NCBI GenBank assembly: GCA_913061185.1
Contig: CAJXTI010000027.1
Location: 1-48,167 of the forward strand
Reading direction: 5' to 3'
DNA length: 48,167 bases
Source of the DNA: an uncultured Oceanobacter sp.
GTDB taxonomy: Bacteria; Pseudomonadota; Gammaproteobacteria; Pseudomonadales; Oceanobacteraceae
Positions 17,443-26,543 of the stretch are shown here, one piece after another. Position numbers and translations under genes: made by a program. Under the pieces are notes generated by a model. That model did not search any database, had not been told where the DNA came from, and saw nothing but the letters and a program-made list of their open reading frames with translations. Numbering within the stretch: the first letter of the stretch is position 1; every line of letters starts with the position of its first letter.

Positions 17443-17562
17443 GCCTGTTTGTTTTTAAATGCCGTTTTTCCGTTATTGGCACTGCATATGCAATAGCTAT
17501 CGTTAGATTCACTTGTAGCGAATAGCTGGCCCGGTCAGTAGGCCGTGTCAAACGGAGGAAAA

Positions 17563-18075
17563 ATGGAAGCTGCGCAAAGGCTGGGCAAGCCTGAGGAAGT
17601 TATGTTTGCCCGGATTCCAGAGGAATTCATCACATCACCAGGATGGAGTGTGAAGCTGGTTCAGATACCAGTCCCATATACTGGGGATGTATCTGACGAG
17701 GAAACGACGGCCAGAATACAGTTGCTGGCAGAAAATCTGCTGCCGACGGCTGTACACATGGCAAATTTTTATCATCTACCCCAAAGCCAGTGGCTGAACC
17801 TGGTGTATACCGATTCACGTTCCAGTATTGATGAAAACTCAAACCTGTTACTTGGCTTTTTGTCCAGAATTTCCGGGCAGCAGGAGCTGTGGGTACCTCT
17901 GGCGAGTAGCCACAGTATGTTGCTTAACGTGTTGGGCCGGATATTGCCGCAACTGCAATCTCTGGATTTGTCTCGTAATCCATTGCTCTACATTGGCGAT
18001 CATGCCAATTTTCCTGCCTTCAAACGCCTCGCCGAATCCTGTGATATGCCTATTTTCTGCCAGGCGACGTATTAG
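17563..18075 (+). CDS. Unrecognised 170-residue protein
   Basis: A soluble protein with no signal peptide and no recognised family. Segments: EEVMFARIPEEFITSPGW, TARIQLLAENLLPTAVHMA, SQWLNLVYTDSRSS and a leucine-rich part LLNVLGRILPQLQSLDLSRN. GGAGGAAAA stands directly before the ATG at 17563, better than the in-frame GTG at 17545. A long gap of unclear origin follows. Confidence 0.6.
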   Translation: MEAAQRLGKPEEVMFARIPEEFITSPGWSVKLVQIPVPYTGDVSDEETTARIQLLAENLLPTAVHMANFYHLPQSQWLNLVYTDSRSSIDENSNLLLGFLSRISGQQELWVPLASSHSMLLNVLGRILPQLQSLDLSRNPLLYIGDHANFPAFKRLAESCDMPIFCQATY

Positions 18076-18634
18076 GGAGCGTTCTCAATTATTTGCCACG
18101 GCCTGTCAGGAGGAAAAATCCCGTCAGGCAAGGCGTTGGACGCCGAGAATGGCGAGTCCTTTTCAAGTCCAATAACACCGCCTGGCGGGATGTTGACCCT
18201 GACTCTGACCCTTGGGGCTGAGGCCAGTGACTTCCAGTACGGCGTTATTCGTCACTTGTTTAGCTCGCCCAATCGCGCTCCTCATGCCTTGTTCTGAAAC
18301 CAACGGGCTCTCAGCAGGCTCGGTTTGATCATTGAAAACGCCCGCTAGTCACAGCTGCCCTTGCCATAATGGAACAACGTCCTCAGCCTGATGCTTGTAG
18401 GCGTTGTCCCATCTTTACTGATCCCTGCTTGAACCGCGTTGCTTTATGACATCTGACGGTAATGGTTCCTTCCGCTAAAAACTCGCTGGCGTTATCGGTG
18501 TTGTTGTTAAATGTAATCAGGTTCACACAATCGTGCGCAAGATCAGCTGCTGATAGAGTATCCTGATACACAATGACCATATCGTCAGACAACGTGCCAT
18601 GATCAAGCAGACTGTAGAAAATGAGAGGTGTTTT
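18076..18634. other. 559-base gap, possible decayed repeat or mobile-element remnant
   Basis: No supportable gene. The part from 18090 to about 18330 contains several short hairpins (for example GGCGT-TGG-ACGCC) and on the minus strand an open stretch reading GRAKQVTNNAVLEVTGLSPK that soon meets stops, as in a decayed reading frame or dispersed element. From 18383 to 18580 the minus strand is open for about 65 codons without a ribosome site. Expression signals for the DUF4404 gene must lie at the right end. Confidence 0.4.
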
Positions 18635-18883
18635 ATGGGAAGCCCGCTAAAAGAACAGCTTCAGCGTTTACATGAGGAATTGTCAGCCAATCCTGAATTG
18701 GATGAAGAGACTGCTGAACTGATGAGGAAAGTCGCGGAAGACATTGAAGTTATGGAGCTGACGGACAACGCCGATGTTGTTGAGGGTTTGCAGGAGTATG
18801 CCATCCGCTTTGATCAGGATCATCCGACGCTCTCGGAAATCTTGCGACAAATCGTTGATACATTAGGTCGTATCGGAGTCTGA
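18635..18883 (+). CDS. DUF4404 family protein
   Basis: 82 residues, helical and acidic: LKEQLQRLHEELSANPELDEE, then LMRKVAEDIEVM and FDQDHPTLSEILRQIVDTLGRIGV. This matches DUF4404, small proteins of unknown function found near stress genes in Pseudomonas relatives. GAGAGG precedes the ATG at 18635. Confidence 0.75.
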   Translation: MGSPLKEQLQRLHEELSANPELDEETAELMRKVAEDIEVMELTDNADVVEGLQEYAIRFDQDHPTLSEILRQIVDTLGRIGV

Positions 18884-19013
18884 CAGTGTGGGGAGGTTCC
18901 ATTCGTATGGATGTAACTCCGGCGCTTCTTCAGGTACTCGGCTGGCGCATCTGACGACTGATCATCGCTTCCCCCGGTCGTACAGCAAAAAAATAATATT
19001 GGAGACCCGTTGT

Positions 19014-19448
19014 ATGAGACATATGCCAACGCTCACTGAGGTAATGACGGCATTCCCGCTGCATGTTAACGAGGATACTTCACTGACGGACGCGGCTGAT
19101 CAAATGGCGCAGCATCAATGTCACCACCTGCCCGTTATGGATGGAGTCAAGGTCGTTGGGTTGTTGAGTTCCGAAGAGATCAAGCTGGCACAGCTGCCGG
19201 GCCACGATCTGGAAGATAGCCAGGGTCTGACGGCAGGTGATATGTGCCAGCGACGTTTTGCTAAAGTGGATTTGCATACTCGGCTTGATGTCGTGCTGTC
19301 CTGTATGGCTGAAGAAGGAATCAATGCAGTGGTTGTTATGCGCCATGAACGACTGGCTGGCATTTTGACCAGCCAGGACGCCTGTCGATTTTTTGCCGGT
19401 TGGCTGAAAAAAGAGTACTTGCCAGACGATGATCCCAGCATTGCCTGA
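19014..19448 (+). CDS. Tandem CBS-domain protein
   Basis: 144 residues forming one CBS pair. The first repeat contains TEVMTAFPLHVNEDTSLTDA and HHLPVMDGVKVVGLLSSEEI; the second GDMCQRRFAKVDLHTRLDVV and GINAVVVMRHERLAGILTSQD. CBS pairs bind adenosine nucleotides; no catalytic domain is attached, so this is probably a stand-alone sensor. GGAG lies nine bases before the ATG at 19014. It is the second gene after DUF4404, 130 bases away. Confidence 0.85.
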   Translation: MRHMPTLTEVMTAFPLHVNEDTSLTDAADQMAQHQCHHLPVMDGVKVVGLLSSEEIKLAQLPGHDLEDSQGLTAGDMCQRRFAKVDLHTRLDVVLSCMAEEGINAVVVMRHERLAGILTSQDACRFFAGWLKKEYLPDDDPSIA

Positions 19449-19962
19449 GGGTTGCCTGATAGTTTGCCTGACCGCAGACACGGCTGGTTAGTTATCAGGT
19501 CGTTTGAAACACAAGCAGATATGCCGAACACCGGAGGCATGATTACCCTTGCCGAGGGCTTGCCTCCAGCGAGACTACTGGCAATCTCGACTATTTTGGC
19601 CGTCGGCTCGTTTTACTCCGATTGTCTGCGTTTTACCTCGTTAGAGTTACCCCCTTTCTGCACCCTTTTGACTCGACTGTGTCGTCTTTGTGATAATTCT
19701 TTGTGCATTTTTGTGATGAGTGCTGGTTTTAGTGTAATGGTTATTGATAAATCGCAATATTTTTTCTGCCATCACTGGGATCGGGTAACGACAGGATTGA
19801 TACCAAAAGCTCTGAAAGACAGCTTATAGAGCGTGTTTTTGCTCATTATTGTGGCTTCTGCAGCGGTATTTTCGTTGAAACCGGTTCCTGATAAATTTTA
19901 TTGGCCTGTTTCTAATAGCTGGTACGGAGTTTGCGAAAGACTATACAAAGGAGGATCTGCCC
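19449..19962. other. 514-base gene-free leader region
   Basis: No supportable gene. At 19533-19567 GGAGGCA pairs with TGCCTCC, with an inner CCC/GGG pairing. From about 19680 the DNA is AT-rich with many T-runs. The right end has a sigma-54-like element and a good ribosome site for the next gene. No known riboswitch was recognised. Confidence 0.5.
19920..19935 (+). promoter_or_regulatory. Possible sigma-54 (-24/-12) promoter
   Basis: TGGTACGGAGTTTGCG has the invariant GG and GC with the required ten bases between them. It matches the TGGCACG-N4-TTGC consensus except for C to T and a shifted T-run. The start of transcription would be near 19946, just before AAAGGAGGA. It precedes a gene whose helix-turn-helix is of the enhancer-binding-protein kind. 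Confidence 0.3.
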
Positions 19963-20685
19963 ATGTATAAAATCGCTGATATCCAAGACTACCGCCAGCC
20001 CAAGCCAACTACCGTTGCCCACTGGCTTACGGGGCTTACTGAAATTATTGAAGGTCGTTACCAGGACGAGGAAAGCATTCAGCGCCTGCTGATGCTGATT
20101 TCCGAGCACACTGAGTTGCGCAATGTCTCAATTGCTTTGCCCGATTCGCCGAGTCGTTTCAAGGCGCAGTATTGTTCAACCGGCGTGACTAATGGCGTTT
20201 ACAGCTTTGCTGTCCAGCACGCCCTGTGTCGTCAGTTTGAGTCGCGAGAGTGGTTGGTTATCAAGGATGGTAGTGAGCGTCCTGAACGGTTTGATCCCCA
20301 AGCTTGTGGCCTCACCTTGCAAGATCGTTGCCTGCTGGTGCCACTGGTGTTGCGCCAGTCTGTATTGGCGGTTTTGGTGATGGATCTCCGTGGTGCACGC
20401 CTGGATCAAGTCAGTCTTGATTTGGTGCACTGCCTTGGCGCGCAAATCGCCCAGATTCTGGCAACCCAGGTCGTCCCTAACTTCAAGACGCTGTATGCTC
20501 GCCCTTACCAGCGCGTACAGGAAGATGAACTGAGTGATATTCACGCCGCAATCGACAAATGTAATGGTAATAAGACGATGGCTGCCAAGGTTCTGGGGCT
20601 GACGCCACGGCAGTTGCGTTATCGGCTTTCCAAGCTGAGTGAAGAAAACCTGCAGCAGTTAAACGTTGCAGAAGTAACACACTAG
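19963..20685 (+). CDS. NifA-like regulator lacking the AAA+ domain (GAF-like plus Fis-type HTH)
   Basis: 240 residues. Residues about 45-175 resemble the N-terminal GAF domain of NifA/VnfA-type activators (LLMLISEHTELRNVSIALPD, CLLVPLVLRQSVLAVLVMDL). Residues about 185-225 are a Fis-type helix-turn-helix, DIHAAIDKCNGNKTMAAKVLG followed by LTPRQLRYRLSKL, very close to the NifA C-terminus. The central AAA+ domain that contacts sigma-54 (GAFTGA, Walker motifs) is absent; the GAF runs into the HTH through about ten residues with no break in frame. It may repress or co-regulate by DNA binding alone. AAAGGAGGA lies seven bases before the ATG. No nif genes are in view. Confidence 0.75.
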   Translation: MYKIADIQDYRQPKPTTVAHWLTGLTEIIEGRYQDEESIQRLLMLISEHTELRNVSIALPDSPSRFKAQYCSTGVTNGVYSFAVQHALCRQFESREWLVIKDGSERPERFDPQACGLTLQDRCLLVPLVLRQSVLAVLVMDLRGARLDQVSLDLVHCLGAQIAQILATQVVPNFKTLYARPYQRVQEDELSDIHAAIDKCNGNKTMAAKVLGLTPRQLRYRLSKLSEENLQQLNVAEVTH

Positions 20686-21031
20686 GAATTTCACCGATTC
20701 GAATCCTGGAATGCAGGCTTTTGGGCCTGCCGGGATGTATTGCTGAATCCGCAATCTTGACGAGGGATTATTCGTTCCTCTCCAGGTGAGCATTGAGATA
20801 TTTCTGGCTGGTTCGCGGATGACGTCTGTTTTACCTGTCTCGCCTATTATTGGCGCCAGGTAATTACTGGCCGGGCATGGCTACGGTTGCTGATTATTCG
20901 AGCGCTGGTGCCAGTATTGCATTTTACGGATAATGGCTGGCGGGGTAATACCCGGTATGCCGTCATGCTTCATCAAAGTGTCACGTTCGCGCTGGCACAC
21001 TGGTCAAATTTAGCCAGAGTGCCAGAGAAGT
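20686..21031. other. 346-base gap with stem-loop
   Basis: No gene seen. GCAGGC (20713-20718) pairs with GCCTGC (20725-20730), a 6-bp stem that imperfect flanking bases extend; it may end the regulator transcript. The rest has no recognised element apart from promoter and ribosome-site (AGAGAAG) sequence for the glycosyltransferase. Confidence 0.45.
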
Positions 21032-22207
21032 ATGGCTTCGCTTCGTATCAGTATTGTCACTGAGACCTATGTTCCCGACGTCAATGGCGTCGCGAATTCC
21101 TTGCGTCAGTTAATTAATGCTCTGGATCCCGGTTGTTTCCAGGTGCAGCTGATTCGCACCCGCCCCCGTTCGGAATGGAAACCGGAAGTCGAGGAGGTGT
21201 GGTGTCGTGGTCTGACCATCCCCATGTACCCTGATTTGCAAATCGGCTGGCCAGCACGCAGTGAAATACGCGCAGCCTGGGAGCGATTTCAGCCTGAATT
21301 TGTATTTATTGCCACCGAAGGCCCATTGGGTAACTCGGCGCTTAATTTGGCCACAGAGTGCCATATTCCGGTGCTGAGCGCTTTTCACACCAATTTCCAT
21401 CGTTACAGCAGTTATTACGGGCTGGGCTGGATTCGAACACTGACTTTGAACTGGTTGCGACGCTTCCACAATCGTACCGCCGGGACTCTGGTGCCTTCCG
21501 AAGAGGTTGCTGCCTTTCTGCGTGAATCACGCTTCCATAATGTTCAGGTGCTGCCACACGGTGTCAATTGCACCTTGTTTCATCCTCGTCGGCGCAGCTC
21601 AGGGCTACGCCAGTCATGGCAGGTTGGAGAAGCAGACCGGGTAATGCTGTACGTCGGGCGTATCGCTGCAGAAAAGAATATCCCGCTGGCAATTGCAACC
21701 TATGACCATTTGCGTGTTTCACGCCCGGATCTCAAACTGGTGATGGTCGGAGATGGTCCCATGCGCGACGAAATTCAGACCAGCCACCCGGATGTAATTT
21801 TTGCCGGGGTACAAACCGGTGAAGCACTGGCCCGGCATTTCGCTTCTGCGGATCTGTTTGTGTTCCCCAGCGTGACAGAAACGTTCGGCCTGGTGACTCT
21901 GGAAGCCATGGCCAGCGCCTTGCCAGTGGTTGCCTTTGATCTGGCGGCTGCGCATATGCACGTCCGCACCGGTATTAACGGTGTACTGGCATTAACGGGA
22001 GAGGACAGTCATGCCGCAGATTTTGCCTTTATCGCGGCGGCAGAAGCATTGGTAGACAGTGATCTGGTGGCATTGGGCAAAGCCGCCCGAACAACGGCTG
22101 AACAGTTGAGTTGGGAGAGTGTGGCCTCCCAGTTTAGCGGCTACATTGAGCGCCAGCTGGATTGTCCCATGGGGCAAATAATCGCCGAGAGCAAAACTAT
22201 GGTATGA
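21032..22207 (+). CDS. GT4-family glycosyltransferase, paralogue of the one at 13475-14677
   Basis: 391 residues sharing every main block with the other copy: IVTETYVPDVNGVANSL, ATEGPLGNSALNLA, SAFHTNFHRYSSYY, RRFHNRTAGTLVP, MLYVGRIAAEKN and SVTETFGLVTLEAMASA. Here the EX7E motif is canonical. It belongs to the SqdX/MgtA-like group that makes glycolipids or mannosylated lipids. The initial ATG is preceded by AGAGAAG. A small gene follows 42 bases later. The copies lie on opposite strands about 6 kb apart. Confidence 0.85.
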   Translation: MASLRISIVTETYVPDVNGVANSLRQLINALDPGCFQVQLIRTRPRSEWKPEVEEVWCRGLTIPMYPDLQIGWPARSEIRAAWERFQPEFVFIATEGPLGNSALNLATECHIPVLSAFHTNFHRYSSYYGLGWIRTLTLNWLRRFHNRTAGTLVPSEEVAAFLRESRFHNVQVLPHGVNCTLFHPRRRSSGLRQSWQVGEADRVMLYVGRIAAEKNIPLAIATYDHLRVSRPDLKLVMVGDGPMRDEIQTSHPDVIFAGVQTGEALARHFASADLFVFPSVTETFGLVTLEAMASALPVVAFDLAAAHMHVRTGINGVLALTGEDSHAADFAFIAAAEALVDSDLVALGKAARTTAEQLSWESVASQFSGYIERQLDCPMGQIIAESKTMV

Positions 22208-22249
22208 GCGTTGCAGTGAACTTTCCAGAACCACTTTGGGGGGAACCAC

Positions 22250-22552
22250 ATGGTTGAATTCAACCGCATCAATATCGCGCTACTACAAAAAATAAAGCGA
22301 TTAGCGAAAGAAGAGCAGGGCTGCATTATTCACTATGATTCGCCTTCACTGGAAGACGACCTCAGAAACCTTGTAAAAAGCGGCGTCAGTCAGGATCTGT
22401 TGGCCCTGGTAGAGGAGTTTTTGCCGACCCAGGAGCCACCATCCAGACAACTTATGGATAGAACCTACCGGGGTGCCACCACAATGATTGATGATCGTGA
22501 GCGTATTGGGCCTTCTACCCGAGTCTATCGGGGCCGAATTATCTCGGGATAG
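22250..22552 (+). CDS. Unrecognised 100-residue protein
   Basis: Soluble and charged. The N-terminal half looks helical (RINIALLQKIKRLAKEEQG, LEDDLRNLVKSGVSQDLLAL); the C-terminal half is Arg-rich and probably extended (RTYRGATTMIDDRERIGPS, VYRGRIISG). A GGGGGG element lies close before the ATG. It follows the glycosyltransferase closely and may be co-transcribed. No family recognised. Confidence 0.55.
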   Translation: MVEFNRINIALLQKIKRLAKEEQGCIIHYDSPSLEDDLRNLVKSGVSQDLLALVEEFLPTQEPPSRQLMDRTYRGATTMIDDRERIGPSTRVYRGRIISG

Positions 22553-22674
22553 TTTGTTATCAATGTGTTGTTTTTTGGTGCGATATTGAACTGGTTTGAT
22601 AACGCCTGTAAATTTCTGGTGCAGTTGTCTCGGATTGACCTTATCAGGTCGTTCATCAAGTCGGGTTAATATCC

Positions 22675-22703
22675 CATCAATCTTTACCGGGTTGATGTTT
22701 TTT
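22675..22703 (+). terminator. Rho-independent terminator-like hairpin before the cyclase gene
   Basis: CATCAA (22675-22680) pairs with TTGATG (22692-22697) and six T follow. The stem is short and AT-rich. It would end the transcript of the 100-residue gene 17 bases before the cyclase ATG, or act as an attenuator. Confidence 0.4.
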
Positions 22704-22719
22704 CAACCGGAAACAGCAC

Positions 22720-24936
22720 ATGCCTTTCGCCCCTTTCGATAAACGGCTTTTACGCCGACGAGCGCCGGTTTACGCCGGTATTCTGATCACCGTCTGCCTG
22801 ACACTGGTCTGTAACCGCATCGAAAGTGGTAGTGGATTCTGGCTACAACGTCTGGATTATTTGCTGTACGACTGGCGTTTCGGCCTGTTGTCTGATCATT
22901 ATGATGATGAGGCAGACAGCAGGGTGCCGGTTATCGTTGTCGATATTGACGAGTCCTCGCTGGCAGAACAGGGGCGCTGGCCCTGGAGTCGTCGGCAGTT
23001 ATCGCAATTACTGACCCGTCTGGCGGACGCTGGTGTGGCGGTTGTTGGTCTTGATATTGTGCTGTCTGAAGCGGAACAACAACCTTTGGGTCGTTGGCTG
23101 GATACTGTCCCAGAGCAGCAGCGTTTAATGCTGCTGGAGCTGATGAAATCGGCCCCGGATCCCGACACCATACTGGCCAGTACGATGCGACGGCTAGATG
23201 TCGTGGCAGGATTTTTTTTCAGCGACAACAGCACGGATACGCGCGGTGTACTGCCTGCTCCGGTGGCGCAACTGCCTTCTGGTGTACCGATGACATTTCT
23301 GGCCAGTCCTGGCTATAACGGCAATTTACCATTATTTGCGGAAGCCAGTGCTGGAGCCGGTTTTGTCTCCACTTTTACTGACAGCGACGGCAGTATCAGA
23401 CGCACGCCGTTGGTGATGCGCTATGGCGATCAACTGTACCCGGCGTTGTCACTGGCCATGGTGATGACCTACTTGCTCGATTGGCAGCTGGAGCCAGAGA
23501 TGGTTCGCCTGGGTGATGTCATGGTACCAAGGCAGCTGGCGGTGGCGGGTATTCAGGTGCGCACCGATGCACTCGGGCGAGTGATTGTTCCTTATAAAGG
23601 GCCAGCCAGAAGCTATCGTTATATCTCGGCCGCTGACATTATGGCCGGACGGGTGGCAAGCGACGTGTTGGAAGGTGCTTTGGTCTTGGTGGGCACCAGC
23701 GCTCAGGGTTTGGCTGATTTGCGAACAACGCCGGTCGGTACCCAGTACCCCGGCGTCGAAGTTCATGCCAATGTGATCGATGCGCTCCTGAACGGCAGTT
23801 TTCCCTATCGTCCGGAGTGGGAGCCGGGGGCGACGTTTCTGTTAATGATACTGACCGGGTTGCTGCTGTCGGTTGTATTACCTGGAATGGGGCCGTTGCG
23901 AGCGATTCCATCCAGTATTGCCGCGCTGTTGCTGGTGGTCGTGATTAACGCAACATGCTGGTCGATGGGGCTGGATTTGCCATTGGCGCCGCTGATTCTG
24001 CTGTGTTTTACCCTGGTGATACTCAACCTGGGTTATGGCTTTGTTTATGAAAGCAGAAGTCGTCGCACGCTGAAGGGAATGTTCGACCAATATGTGCCAC
24101 CGGCACATATTGAAAAAATGCTCGACGATCCGTCGGCTTACCAGTTTCAGGGTGATAACCGTCAAATGACGGTGTTGTTCAGCGATATTCGATCCTTTAC
24201 CAGTATTTCGGAAGGTTTGCCCGCCAACGAACTGAAACAGCTGCTGAGTAGTTATTTTACGCCGGTTACCAAAACCATTTTTGATCATGAAGGCACCATC
24301 GACAAATACGTCGGCGATATGGTGATGGCCTTCTGGGGGGCACCGCTGGACGATGTCGATCATGCCAGCCATGCCGTCACCGCCGCGTTGGCCATGATTG
24401 AGGTGACCAGAACGTTGGAGCAGCCGTTTGCATTACGCGGCTGGCCACGGCTGGTGGCAGGCATTGGCATTAATACGGGTGCGATGAATGTGGGGGATAT
24501 GGGATCGTCATACCGCCGTGCCTATACGGTGCTGGGTGATGCTGTAAACCTGGGGTCGCGACTGGAATCACTGACCAAGTATTACGGGGTTGATGTTCTG
24601 GTTGGCGAAAATACCCGCCATCAGGCGCTGGAATTTGAATACCGTTTTGTTGATCGTATCCAGGTCAAAGGCAAGCTCGAAGCGCTGGATGTCTTTGAAC
24701 CACTCGGGTTGATCAGCGAAACCTCGGCAGCTACCCGTGAAGAGTTGGACTATCATCGTCTGGCCATGGATCTGTATATCTGCGCTAACTGGCGTGCCGC
24801 CAGAGAGGCATTTGACGAATTGGTCTGGCGTTATCCCCAGTGCAAACTTTACCAGGTCTTTCAGGAACGACTGCGAGAGTGGGAAATTCTGCCGCCGTCA
24901 GACTGGGACGGCAGCTTTCAGCATCAGCAAAAATAG
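22720..24936 (+). CDS. CHASE2-domain adenylate cyclase (class III)
   Basis: 738 residues. One membrane helix (about 16-33), a periplasmic CHASE2 domain (about 40-360; VIVVDIDESSLAEQGRWPWSR is its hallmark), three helices (about 366-445) and a C-terminal class III cyclase domain (about 478-650). Metal-binding Asp489 (VLFSDIRSFT) and Asp533 (KYVGDMVMAFWG) are kept. Lys529 and Thr603 sit at the base-recognition positions, as in class IIIb adenylate cyclases; Asn610 and Arg614 complete the site (GDAVNLGSRLE). It should make cAMP in response to a periplasmic signal. It converges on the FecR/Slam-like operon with 17 bases between stops; CHASE2 cyclases and FecR-domain proteins often neighbour each other. 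Confidence 0.93.
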   Translation: MPFAPFDKRLLRRRAPVYAGILITVCLTLVCNRIESGSGFWLQRLDYLLYDWRFGLLSDHYDDEADSRVPVIVVDIDESSLAEQGRWPWSRRQLSQLLTRLADAGVAVVGLDIVLSEAEQQPLGRWLDTVPEQQRLMLLELMKSAPDPDTILASTMRRLDVVAGFFFSDNSTDTRGVLPAPVAQLPSGVPMTFLASPGYNGNLPLFAEASAGAGFVSTFTDSDGSIRRTPLVMRYGDQLYPALSLAMVMTYLLDWQLEPEMVRLGDVMVPRQLAVAGIQVRTDALGRVIVPYKGPARSYRYISAADIMAGRVASDVLEGALVLVGTSAQGLADLRTTPVGTQYPGVEVHANVIDALLNGSFPYRPEWEPGATFLLMILTGLLLSVVLPGMGPLRAIPSSIAALLLVVVINATCWSMGLDLPLAPLILLCFTLVILNLGYGFVYESRSRRTLKGMFDQYVPPAHIEKMLDDPSAYQFQGDNRQMTVLFSDIRSFTSISEGLPANELKQLLSSYFTPVTKTIFDHEGTIDKYVGDMVMAFWGAPLDDVDHASHAVTAALAMIEVTRTLEQPFALRGWPRLVAGIGINTGAMNVGDMGSSYRRAYTVLGDAVNLGSRLESLTKYYGVDVLVGENTRHQALEFEYRFVDRIQVKGKLEALDVFEPLGLISETSAATREELDYHRLAMDLYICANWRAAREAFDELVWRYPQCKLYQVFQERLREWEILPPSDWDGSFQHQQK

Positions 24937-24953
24937 TCGTCAGCCAGAGGTGT

Positions 24954-26531
24954 TCAGTTAGGACTGGCGTGTTGCCACAATACCGCGCCGGTGGCGCTGT
25001 TGCTGCTGTTGTCGATCAGTTCAAATCCACCGAGGAAGGCATCAGCCTGTTCGCCGACCAGAATGCCACCCAGCTCACTGGTGCCGGTGTTGATGCCGAT
25101 ATCGCCGTGTTGGCCATTCATGATATCCAGGTTAACCAGTGGTGAATTATTACCATCAATCTGAATGCTGCCATCGAAGCTGATGGCCCAGAGATCGGCG
25201 CCGGTATCACCAAATCCGGCAGATAATGAGCCATTGGAAACGCGGCCAGTGTTGAAGTCGAGATCAAACTGCCCCCCGGAAACACTCAGCGGCTGTCCCA
25301 GATTATTAAAGCCGATACCCAGGTTGCCAGCAAAATGCACACTGCCAGACAGAGAACTCAGCTGGGAAGACAGTGTCGGGGTACCGTGTAGCCAGAGCGC
25401 CATGCCGTCATAGCCGCTATGTTCATCAGAATCGCGATCGGAGTAGACCTCAATATCGCTATCACTACCGTCCCAGACACCCCAAATGACATCCAAATTG
25501 TTGTCTGGCTGGTCGGACTTTGAGCTGGTGCCGGAAAAGCGCACGACATCGAGTTGACCTGCTTCATTGACGGCAACAAATATCGGTTGTTCACCGTCCA
25601 GTTGCACTACGGTGCCGACCCGCAGCTCGCCGTTCATGGCGACAGCACCAAGACGGTGACTGGACAAAAATGCCTGATATTCGGTATTGGTCAGGCGGCT
25701 GTCCGGGCTGCTGTCGTCAATCAGCGGAGTGTCCGGGTTGGCGTCGGGATCCGTCGCACTATTTACTGACGCTTTCAGAATTGCTTGAAGGCGGGCGCTG
25801 TCCTGTTGATCAAGCGGCGGTGGCACGTCGCTGTTGGTGATGTTGCTGTTGGCGATGTTGGCGTCTGCGGACGTATTGTGCTGATTGCTATTGGGTGTGC
25901 TTTGCGGTTGTTCGGCCGTGTTGTCCTGAAGTTCGGCCGGTGCTTCCAGCAGGCCGGTAAAGCCATCGGCACCCACGCTGGCGTAGTGGAAGTCCGCGCC
26001 ATGACCGAGCACAAAATCACCAGCGTCGGTAGTGATGCTGATGGTGCCTTGCCAGACGCCCAGCAGCAGTCGGCCCTTGTCCAGCAAGGCGCTGTAAAGT
26101 GTGCCTCGAATGCCGATGCTGCCAACCGGGGTATCGACCCGGTAGGCGGCTGCGGTGCCCTTGCCAAGGCTACCGGTCAGTGTCCGGAATCCCCCTTCAA
26201 TCAGCTGCATGACCACTTCCGGTTGATCGTGGCGGGTAGCCTGTTGCTGGTACTGATGTACAACCAGACTGCTGTTGGCATTCAGCGCCAGCAGGGCATC
26301 ATCGTTAAAACGTATCTGCACTTTGCTGTTGTTGCCGGTGGTGACGGTATCCTGCATATAAACCGGGCTGCGGCGCTTGAGGACACGGACATCTTGCTGC
26401 GGCTGGAGGGCTGTAACCTCGCCCCGTGCCATGATCACTGTACCGACGTTGTCGTCGGCATAAGCCATTGTCGTCAATAATCCGAACAAGGTGACCATGG
26501 CGCCAAAAAAGATACGCATCCTGATTGTCAT
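24954..26531 (-). CDS. Secreted FecR-domain protein with TbpB-like C-terminal beta region
   Basis: 525 residues. Sec signal peptide with likely cleavage after AYA (residue 25); no lipobox. FecR domain at about 55-170 (SPVYMQDTVTTGNNSKVQIR, TPVGSIGIRGTLY). A low-complexity Asn/Ser/Asp/Pro linker (about 200-280) follows. The C-terminal 230 residues are glycine- and beta-rich: VIWGVWDG, SGSVHFAGNLGIGFNN, GGQFDLDFNTGRVSNGSLS and AFLGGFELID resemble the small barrel domain of TbpB-type Slam substrates. No sigma factor or anti-sigma N-terminus is present, so this is not a FecR-type signalling protein. GGAGG precedes the ATG; it lies 12 bases after the Slam-like gene. Domain calls are by eye. Confidence 0.75.
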   Translation of the reverse strand: MTIRMRIFFGAMVTLFGLLTTMAYADDNVGTVIMARGEVTALQPQQDVRVLKRRSPVYMQDTVTTGNNSKVQIRFNDDALLALNANSSLVVHQYQQQATRHDQPEVVMQLIEGGFRTLTGSLGKGTAAAYRVDTPVGSIGIRGTLYSALLDKGRLLLGVWQGTISITTDAGDFVLGHGADFHYASVGADGFTGLLEAPAELQDNTAEQPQSTPNSNQHNTSADANIANSNITNSDVPPPLDQQDSARLQAILKASVNSATDPDANPDTPLIDDSSPDSRLTNTEYQAFLSSHRLGAVAMNGELRVGTVVQLDGEQPIFVAVNEAGQLDVVRFSGTSSKSDQPDNNLDVIWGVWDGSDSDIEVYSDRDSDEHSGYDGMALWLHGTPTLSSQLSSLSGSVHFAGNLGIGFNNLGQPLSVSGGQFDLDFNTGRVSNGSLSAGFGDTGADLWAISFDGSIQIDGNNSPLVNLDIMNGQHGDIGINTGTSELGGILVGEQADAFLGGFELIDNSSNSATGAVLWQHASPN

Positions 26532-26543
26532 AAAACCTCCGCT

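Noticed and set aside
18383-18580. Possible small minus-strand gene in the 559-base gap (about 65 codons from an ATG at 18580)
   Set aside because: No ribosome site and no recognisable family; kept only as part of the gap description.
19743-19756. FNR-like TTGATAAATCGCAA
   Set aside because: Only one half-site fits and it is far from any promoter.
19452-19829. Open frame of 125 codons after the CBS gene
   Set aside because: No ribosome site, unusual composition and no family features; treated as gene-free.
20695-20712. TTCGAATCC resembling a tRNA T-loop
   Set aside because: The upstream sequence is the end of a coding gene; no acceptor stem or anticodon arm fits.
25785-26480. Plus-strand open frame of 231 codons
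   Set aside because: Antisense to the FecR-domain gene, which has a ribosome site, signal peptide and domain motifs.
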